DNA of 39,741 bases. Origin: Psychromonas ossibalaenae ATCC BAA-1528 (GTDB lineage: Bacteria; Pseudomonadota; Gammaproteobacteria; Enterobacterales; Psychromonadaceae). Both the position numbers and the translations under genes were made by a program. The stretch lies in the NCBI RefSeq assembly GCF_000381745.1, contig NZ_KB907013.1, positions 1-39,741 of the forward strand. The letters are read 5' to 3'. Numbering within the stretch: position 1 is the stretch's first letter; every line of letters starts with the position of its first letter. Of the stretch, positions 34,713 to 39,741 are shown piece by piece. The notes below the pieces were generated by a model. That model was not told the DNA's origin and did not search any database. It worked only from the letters and a program-made list of their open reading frames with translations.

Positions 34713-36371
34713 ATGAATAATAAGCAGGCAGTACAAGAATTATTATTTTCAAGATGGCAGAATCTGCGCATTTATAACATTGTTATATTAGCTGCGTTTC
34801 TGTTTTTTTATAGCGCCGGTACAGTGCATAGCTATACCTTTTTCGACTCACCTCCCTCTTTTAATTTACCTTTTCTTCTCCCGTTTTCTGCACTTTTATT
34901 GTGTGCATATCTACTTAGCAGCATTATCCGAAAAAAAGATAGGCAGGTTATTATACTACTGCCGCTGCTGACCCTTTTTACCACGCTGTTTATTACCATT
35001 AACAGTCACTTTGAAACACAGACAACGCACAATAGTTTCCTCTATTTTACCCTGCTGCTGCCACTGTTCTATGCCTACCTGCTGGCCTATAATTTTCCGC
35101 TGTTATTAATTAATAATCTGACTGCATTTATAAGTTATACATTTACCGCCGTAGTGGGTAATACAAGTACCTTAGTGTTTATTTTAAATACCTTTTTTTT
35201 AGTTACGCTGGCCTTTTTAACTATTTACGGGCATATCAGAGGCACCGCCAAGCTGCACGGGGAAAAACAGGAAAATACTCCTGACGGCTCAGCGGTTAAT
35301 AACAGCGGCAGTGATTACCTGAACAAAATAATTCATGATATTCGTCAGCCGTTAAGCAGTTTATGCTTATACAGCGACCTGTTAGAGAAACAATTACAGC
35401 AGCCCCAACAGCTGGAACTAATGCATAATCTGAAAAAATCATCCGCTCAACTGGCAGGCCGCCTGTCGGCATTAAGCGATATCACCCGCCTAGATGCAGG
35501 CAAAGTGCAGCCGCAGTTAAGCCGCACTGCAGTAACAAACGCTTTTCAGCCGTTAATTAAAAAATATCAGTATCAGGCGGAGCAGAAAGGCTTAATTTTA
35601 AAGATACGCTTTAACAATTTAATTATGCTTACGGATACTAAACTGGTCACTGATATATTAGACCACCTGCTTAGCAATGCATTTATTCACGGCAGCCAGT
35701 CTGCAGGTTCATCAATATTACTCAGCGCACGTCATTCTCAAAACAGCGTCAACTTACAGGTCTGGAATCAGGGGACAAGGATAGAAGACTCATCTGTCAC
35801 TTCTCTGTTTAATGAAGTATTTCATGCACATAACCCGCTACATGATAAAAGAAAAGGTTTAGGTCTTGGTCTAGCGGTCGCACAGCGTAAAGCACACCTG
35901 TTAAAAACACAAATTACAGTCAAAACCTCTGATCAGGGATCATGCTTTTCTTTACGGATAAAAAAAGGTCAGCAGGTTTCAGAAGAGCTGCCTAATAACA
36001 GTATAAAACGGGAAAATAATGAGCATATTTTACTCATTGATGATGACTCAAGTATATTAGGAGCACTTGCAATGCTCCTGGAAGGCTGGGGATATCAGGT
36101 CTGCTGTGCCGAAACAAGCGAACAGGCCTTAACGGCTTTAACTAAAAACAGTTATGCGTTAATTATCTCTGATTTCAGACTACCGGGTGGAAAAAACGGT
36201 ATTGATTTAATTCATCGCGCACAGCAGCTGTCAGATATACCTGCCGTCTTATTAACCGGGGAGGTAGATCCTGAGAAGCTAAAAGGGGGGAAAACAGCTG
36301 ATTATAGAGTTTTACACAAACCAATAAAACCCGCTGCATTGCGCATTTTATTACGGCGCTTATTGAGATAG
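34713..36371 (+). CDS. Hybrid sensor histidine kinase with C-terminal receiver
   Basis: A 552-residue membrane kinase. About six hydrophobic segments at residues 20-172 form the input domain; no PAS or periplasmic domain is visible. The dimerisation H-box is IIHDIRQPL (H208), N-box LLSNAFIHG (N322), G-box GLGLGLAVA (382-390). A receiver domain occupies ~438-552 with acidic pocket IDDD, phosphoacceptor D487 and K536 (HKP). The signal is unknown. It converges with a LuxR-type response regulator gene, overlapping it by 12 bp; they are probable partners. Confidence 0.9.
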   Translation: MNNKQAVQELLFSRWQNLRIYNIVILAAFLFFYSAGTVHSYTFFDSPPSFNLPFLLPFSALLLCAYLLSSIIRKKDRQVIILLPLLTLFTTLFITINSHFETQTTHNSFLYFTLLLPLFYAYLLAYNFPLLLINNLTAFISYTFTAVVGNTSTLVFILNTFFLVTLAFLTIYGHIRGTAKLHGEKQENTPDGSAVNNSGSDYLNKIIHDIRQPLSSLCLYSDLLEKQLQQPQQLELMHNLKKSSAQLAGRLSALSDITRLDAGKVQPQLSRTAVTNAFQPLIKKYQYQAEQKGLILKIRFNNLIMLTDTKLVTDILDHLLSNAFIHGSQSAGSSILLSARHSQNSVNLQVWNQGTRIEDSSVTSLFNEVFHAHNPLHDKRKGLGLGLAVAQRKAHLLKTQITVKTSDQGSCFSLRIKKGQQVSEELPNNSIKRENNEHILLIDDDSSILGALAMLLEGWGYQVCCAETSEQALTALTKNSYALIISDFRLPGGKNGIDLIHRAQQLSDIPAVLLTGEVDPEKLKGGKTADYRVLHKPIKPAALRILLRRLLR

Positions 36372-36998
36372 CAGACCGAGCAGCAGCGCTTTCTCTACCG
36401 CTTTACTGCGGCTCGAAGCCCCCGATACATCTAATACCTGATATAGGCCCCGCTGGTGAAACTTTACCGTATCCGGAGAAATACATAATTTCTCAGCGAT
36501 CTCTCTATTATTCTTACCATTATGAATTAATTCAAGAATCTGCATCTGCCGCGGCGATAAATGATACTGTTCTTTATTCTTCTTATCTTGTCTTACCAGT
36601 GCATTTAACTGCACCGCAATCTCCGCCGGAATGAAAATATCCCCCCGCAGTACACGCTGCAGTCCGTCCAGCATCCCTTGAGGAGCATAGGATTTAGGAA
36701 TAAACCCCATTGCGCCTTTCTGAAAAGCAGCCAGCACATCTTTATAATCTTCACATGCAGAAAGCACAACAACCGGTGATAAAATATTCCGCAGCTCCAA
36801 TTGCTCCAGCATAGCAATGCCGTCCATCTTCGGCATATACAGATCCATAACAATAATATCAGGCTGGATCTGTTCGATCTCACTAACCGCAGCGCCAGGA
36901 TCATCAAAAACCCAGACTTCATTATTATCACTTTCTAATGTTAACTTTAAACCATGAAGAAACAGCTGGTGATCATCGATAATCACAATTTTATCCAT
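36360..36998 (-). CDS. NarL/LuxR-family response regulator
   Basis: A 212-residue DNA-binding regulator. Receiver domain 1-120 with DD (8-9), phosphoacceptor D52 and K102; C-terminal LuxR-type HTH (LSPRQMQILELIHNGKNNREIAEKL...ISPDTVKFH) at ~147-192. It likely receives phosphate from the convergent hybrid kinase. Target genes are not evident; acs lies about 2.5 kb away. Confidence 0.92.
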   Translation of the reverse strand: MDKIVIIDDHQLFLHGLKLTLESDNNEVWVFDDPGAAVSEIEQIQPDIIVMDLYMPKMDGIAMLEQLELRNILSPVVVLSACEDYKDVLAAFQKGAMGFIPKSYAPQGMLDGLQRVLRGDIFIPAEIAVQLNALVRQDKKNKEQYHLSPRQMQILELIHNGKNNREIAEKLCISPDTVKFHQRGLYQVLDVSGASSRSKAVEKALLLGLLSQ

Positions 36999-37320
36999 TA
37001 ATCACTCCTTTTACTGACCAGGCTATAGTGTTGCTTTATGCTGTTCAATTTGCAATCAAATTGCCTGATAAATGTTAAGCTCGATTTAAATTACCAGTCG
37101 TTATCATACACTTAAACAAACCTTTCGAATTCCCTTCCCTGCGCCCGCCAAACTTCCTGCAGAATAAAATTGTTCAGAAATATTTACCCACAGTATCAGC
37201 TCACCTGTTTTCTACGCCGTTAGCCTCAAAGTGAATGTGCAGATTGGTCTATATTATTCACTTTATCCCCTGTATTCTTGCGCCATCATACTGACAACCA
37301 TCCCGACAGAGGGGAAAATC
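36999..37320. other. Intergenic region upstream of prmA and the response regulator
   Basis: About 320 bp with no gene. A TATATT hexamer (at about 37250) and a TATTCT hexamer at 37272-37277 are possible -10 elements for prmA. TTACCCACA at about 37188 resembles a DnaA box with one mismatch, possibly by chance. Confidence 0.4.
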
Positions 37321-38202
37321 ATGCCTTGGATACAATTAAAGTTAAATGCGACTTCAGAAAATGCTGAACTGATCGGCGAATTATTAATGGAAAGCGGCGC
37401 CCTTTCTGCCACTTTTACAGATTCACATGACGTGCCGATTTTTGAACCAGCTCCCGGTGAAACACGTCTATGGGGAGACACTGATATAACCGGTCTTTAT
37501 GATGCGGCAACCGAAATGACACCTGTGCTTGAACAGCTGAAGAAAAGCCCTCTTTTGAGTGATAACTTTGCACTAAAAATAGAACCTCTTGAAGATAAAG
37601 ACTGGGAACGTGAGTGGATGGACAATTTCCACCCGATGAAGTTTGGCGAACGTTTATGGATCTGCCCAAGCTGGAAACCAGTTCCCGATGAAAATGCCGT
37701 TAATGTTATGCTTGATCCTGGCCTTGCATTCGGCACCGGAACACACCCGACCACCGCTTTATGTTTAGCCTGGTTAGACGGACAGGATCTGCAGGATAAA
37801 GTCGTTATCGACTTCGGCTGCGGTTCAGGTATTTTAGCAATTGCAGCGCTTAAATTAGGTGCAAAACGTGTAATAGGCATTGATATTGACCCGCAGGCAA
37901 TCACAGCCAGCCGTGATAATGCCCAGCGTAACAATGTTTCTGAGCAGCTTGAACTGTATTTACCCGGTGATCTGCCTGAAGGTATTTTGGCTGATGTATT
38001 AGTTGCAAATATTCTTGCCGGACCGCTTCGCGAATTATCAACAAGCATTGAAGCCTTGATTAAAAATAACGGCTCATTAGCATTATCCGGCATTTTAGAG
38101 CAGCAAGCTGATGAATTAATTGGTGTTTATGGCCAATGGTTCAAAATGGATGAAGCTTCAGTTAAGGAAGAGTGGGCACGCCTTTCCGGTGTTAAAAAGT
38201 AA
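37321..38202 (+). CDS. prmA: Ribosomal protein L11 methyltransferase
   Basis: PrmA trimethylates lysines and the N terminus of L11. The start at 37321 (MPWIQLKLN), after GAGGGG, gives 293 residues, the E. coli length; the frame open to 37231 is not needed. The N-terminal substrate-recognition domain precedes the SAM domain with [47 protein letters not shown] and VANILAGPL. Confidence 0.96.
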   Translation: MPWIQLKLNATSENAELIGELLMESGALSATFTDSHDVPIFEPAPGETRLWGDTDITGLYDAATEMTPVLEQLKKSPLLSDNFALKIEPLEDKDWEREWMDNFHPMKFGERLWICPSWKPVPDENAVNVMLDPGLAFGTGTHPTTALCLAWLDGQDLQDKVVIDFGCGSGILAIAALKLGAKRVIGIDIDPQAITASRDNAQRNNVSEQLELYLPGDLPEGILADVLVANILAGPLRELSTSIEALIKNNGSLALSGILEQQADELIGVYGQWFKMDEASVKEEWARLSGVKK

Positions 38203-38341
38203 TAAAATTAAGTGCGGCAGCACAGTTTTGTTCCTGTACTATTGCACTTTAAAAAAAGCGAAACTCAAATCAGCCTAGTTTGCAAGCAAAATAATTTCAA
38301 AATGGTTAATTATTAACCTTTATTCTGCTTGTAAAAATGCG

Positions 38342-38354
38342 TACACTACGCCGC
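38342..38354 (+). promoter_or_regulatory. Promoter of dusB-fis with GC-rich discriminator
   Basis: TACACT at 38342-38347 followed by ACGCCGCC, with start expected near 38354. A short GC discriminator is typical of stringently controlled, growth-phase promoters such as E. coli fis. The -35 is weak (TTTATT, 17 bp upstream). Confidence 0.5.
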
Positions 38355-38378
38355 CTTAACTTAGAGAATGCTTAGAAT

Positions 38379-39341
38379 ATGCGCATTGGGCAACATCAAT
38401 TAGATAACAATATTATTTTAGCACCTATGGCAGGGGTTACAGACCGCCCTTTCCGCGAACTTTGCCGCTCGCTTGGTGCAGGACTTGCGGTATCAGAAAT
38501 GCTGTCTTCTAATCCGCGTGTATGGAACACTAAAAAGTCTAAGTTAAGAATGGACTACCATGATGAATCGGGCATTAGATCCGTGCAAATTGCAGGCTCA
38601 GAGCCGATTGCAATGGCGGAAACTGCGCAGTTAATCGTGCAGCAGGGCGCTCAGATTGTTGATATTAATATGGGTTGCCCGGCCAAAAAAGTGAATAAGA
38701 AAAAAGCAGGCTCTGCACTGCTGCCTCATCCTGAACTTGTACAAGCAATTCTGGAGAGCGTGGTGAATGCAGTTGATGTTCCTGTTACCTTGAAAATTCG
38801 CACAGGCTGGGATCCGGAAAGCAGAAACGGTCTTGAAATCGCACAAATTGCAGAACAATCTGGAATCCAGGCACTTGCAGTGCACGGCCGTACCCGACAA
38901 TGTTTATATAATGGACTTGCTGAGTACGACACAATAAAAAAAATTAAAGAAAATGTAACGATCCCTGTGATTGCTAATGGTGATATTACTTCAGTAGAAA
39001 AAGCCAAGTTTGTGCTTGATTACACTGGGGCAGACGCCATTATGATTGGAAGAGGCGCACAAGGTGCACCTTGGATATTCAATGAAATTAACCACTACCT
39101 AAAAACAGGCGAGCAAAGTGCTCCTCTGGAAAAAATGGAAATAACCCAGATTCTTCTTGGTCACGTGCAGGCACTGCATGAATTCTATGGAGAGGTAATG
39201 GGTCCCAGAATTGCTAGGAAGCATGTAGGGTGGTATTTAAAAGAGCAAGATCAGTCAGGTTACTTTAAACGACAATTTAATGCGATTGACAGCCCTCTTG
39301 AGCAGTTAAACACATTAGAAACTTATTTAAATCATCAGTAA
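38379..39341 (+). CDS. dusB: tRNA-dihydrouridine synthase B
   Basis: DusB reduces uridine 17 in tRNA using FMN. The 320-residue TIM-barrel protein has [20 protein letters not shown], the catalytic Cys in [39 protein letters not shown] and [13 protein letters not shown] (phosphate binding). 321 residues in E. coli. It forms an operon with fis, 17 bp apart. Confidence 0.97.
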   Translation: MRIGQHQLDNNIILAPMAGVTDRPFRELCRSLGAGLAVSEMLSSNPRVWNTKKSKLRMDYHDESGIRSVQIAGSEPIAMAETAQLIVQQGAQIVDINMGCPAKKVNKKKAGSALLPHPELVQAILESVVNAVDVPVTLKIRTGWDPESRNGLEIAQIAEQSGIQALAVHGRTRQCLYNGLAEYDTIKKIKENVTIPVIANGDITSVEKAKFVLDYTGADAIMIGRGAQGAPWIFNEINHYLKTGEQSAPLEKMEITQILLGHVQALHEFYGEVMGPRIARKHVGWYLKEQDQSGYFKRQFNAIDSPLEQLNTLETYLNHQ

Positions 39342-39358
39342 TTAAAGAGTTAATACCC

Positions 39359-39658
39359 ATGTTTGAACAAAATATTTCTTCAGAAGCACTTACAACGACA
39401 ACCAGTATTCCTGCTACAGGGCAAATAACTCAACGACCACTTCGTGATTCAGTACGTCAGGCTGTTTCTGGATATGTAGCACAGCTTAATGGTCAGGATA
39501 CTACAGAATTATATGAGCTTGTTTTATCAGAAGTTGAAGCACCACTACTGGATATCATCATGCAGTACACGCGTGGTAATCAGACTCGTGCGGCAACTAT
39601 GCTGGGTATCAACCGCGGTACATTACGTAAAAAATTAAAAAAATACGGCATGGGTTAA
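39359..39658 (+). CDS. fis: DNA-binding protein Fis
   Basis: Fis is a nucleoid protein that bends DNA and activates rRNA promoters during fast growth. The 99-residue product (98 in E. coli) has the N-terminal dimer arm and a C-terminal HTH nearly identical to E. coli ([20 protein letters not shown]). Translation follows dusB. The rrn promoter at the start of this window is a likely target. Confidence 0.98.
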   Translation: MFEQNISSEALTTTTSIPATGQITQRPLRDSVRQAVSGYVAQLNGQDTTELYELVLSEVEAPLLDIIMQYTRGNQTRAATMLGINRGTLRKKLKKYGMG

Positions 39659-39677
39659 TTCTCCAGCCTTATTAATG

Positions 39678-39707
39678 AAAAAAGCGGCTTCTTAGCCGCT
39701 TTTTTTA
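39678..39707 (+). terminator. Rho-independent terminator after dusB-fis
   Basis: AAAAAAGCGGCT/AGCCGCTTTTTT stem with a TCTT loop, followed by T7 (39701-39707). It has T/A tracts on both strands. Confidence 0.9.
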
Positions 39708-39741
39708 TAGCTGTTAGAAAGTACCGAGTAACTATGCTGTG

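Overview
The window looks like a piece of chromosome from a marine, probably cold-adapted gammaproteobacterium close to Psychromonas, within the wider Vibrio/Shewanella/Psychromonas group. That placement is an inference. It rests on the 16S 5' end, on gene orders shared with Enterobacteria and Vibrio (gmhB next to a 16S gene, rcsF-trmO-proS, pldB-yigL, pilU-pilT against yggS-proC-yggT-yggU-DUF4426-rdgB-hemW, fkpA/slyX, dusB-fis), and on moderate AT richness.

Layout. 1-700: 5' end of a 16S rRNA gene on the minus strand, with its antitermination leader and a promoter very like E. coli rrn P1. 704-4910: gmhB, rcsF, trmO, a rhomboid protease and proS. 4928-7146: a small membrane protein and the pldB-yigL pair. 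7147-9057: a multidomain lipoprotein. 9092-12117: yaaA and the twitching ATPases pilU and pilT. 12135-16856: a co-oriented run of yggS, proC, yggT, yggU, a DUF4426 gene, rdgB and hemW. 16857-21988 is accessory and decaying: a remnant of a gluconate-type permease, a zinc-ribbon transposase-like protein, a periplasmic 5'-nucleotidase, a broken adenosine/adenine deaminase, and a large CsrB-type regulatory RNA. 21989-25780: a PepSY protein, a membrane protein, a HI0933-family flavoprotein and a histidine phosphatase. 26077-29476: fkpA, a WD40-like lipoprotein, slyX, and an NRDE/DinB pair. 29555-31602: two minor-pilin genes. 31934-39707: acs, aroQ, a hybrid sensor kinase convergent with a LuxR-type regulator, then prmA and dusB-fis.

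Main result. Positions 20800-21491 on the minus strand form an unannotated CsrB-family sRNA. By hand count it has 12 exact CAGGATG motifs and about 44 GGA triplets, most of them in loops of short hairpins, and it ends in a Rho-independent terminator. Its middle is built from a roughly 150-bp block present three times, so it is about 690 nt long with about twice the GGA sites of E. coli CsrB. It should act as a high-capacity sponge for the translational regulator CsrA.

Working together. The rrn P1-type promoter and the stringent-type promoter of dusB-fis show two ends of growth-rate control, because Fis activates rrn promoters in relatives. pilT/pilU and the minor pilins belong to type IV pilus function. 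RcsF, FkpA, the rhomboid protease and the lipoproteins act at the envelope. The stretch from 16.9 to 22 kb carries three relics of lost genes around the csrB locus, which suggests a region of active gene turnover.
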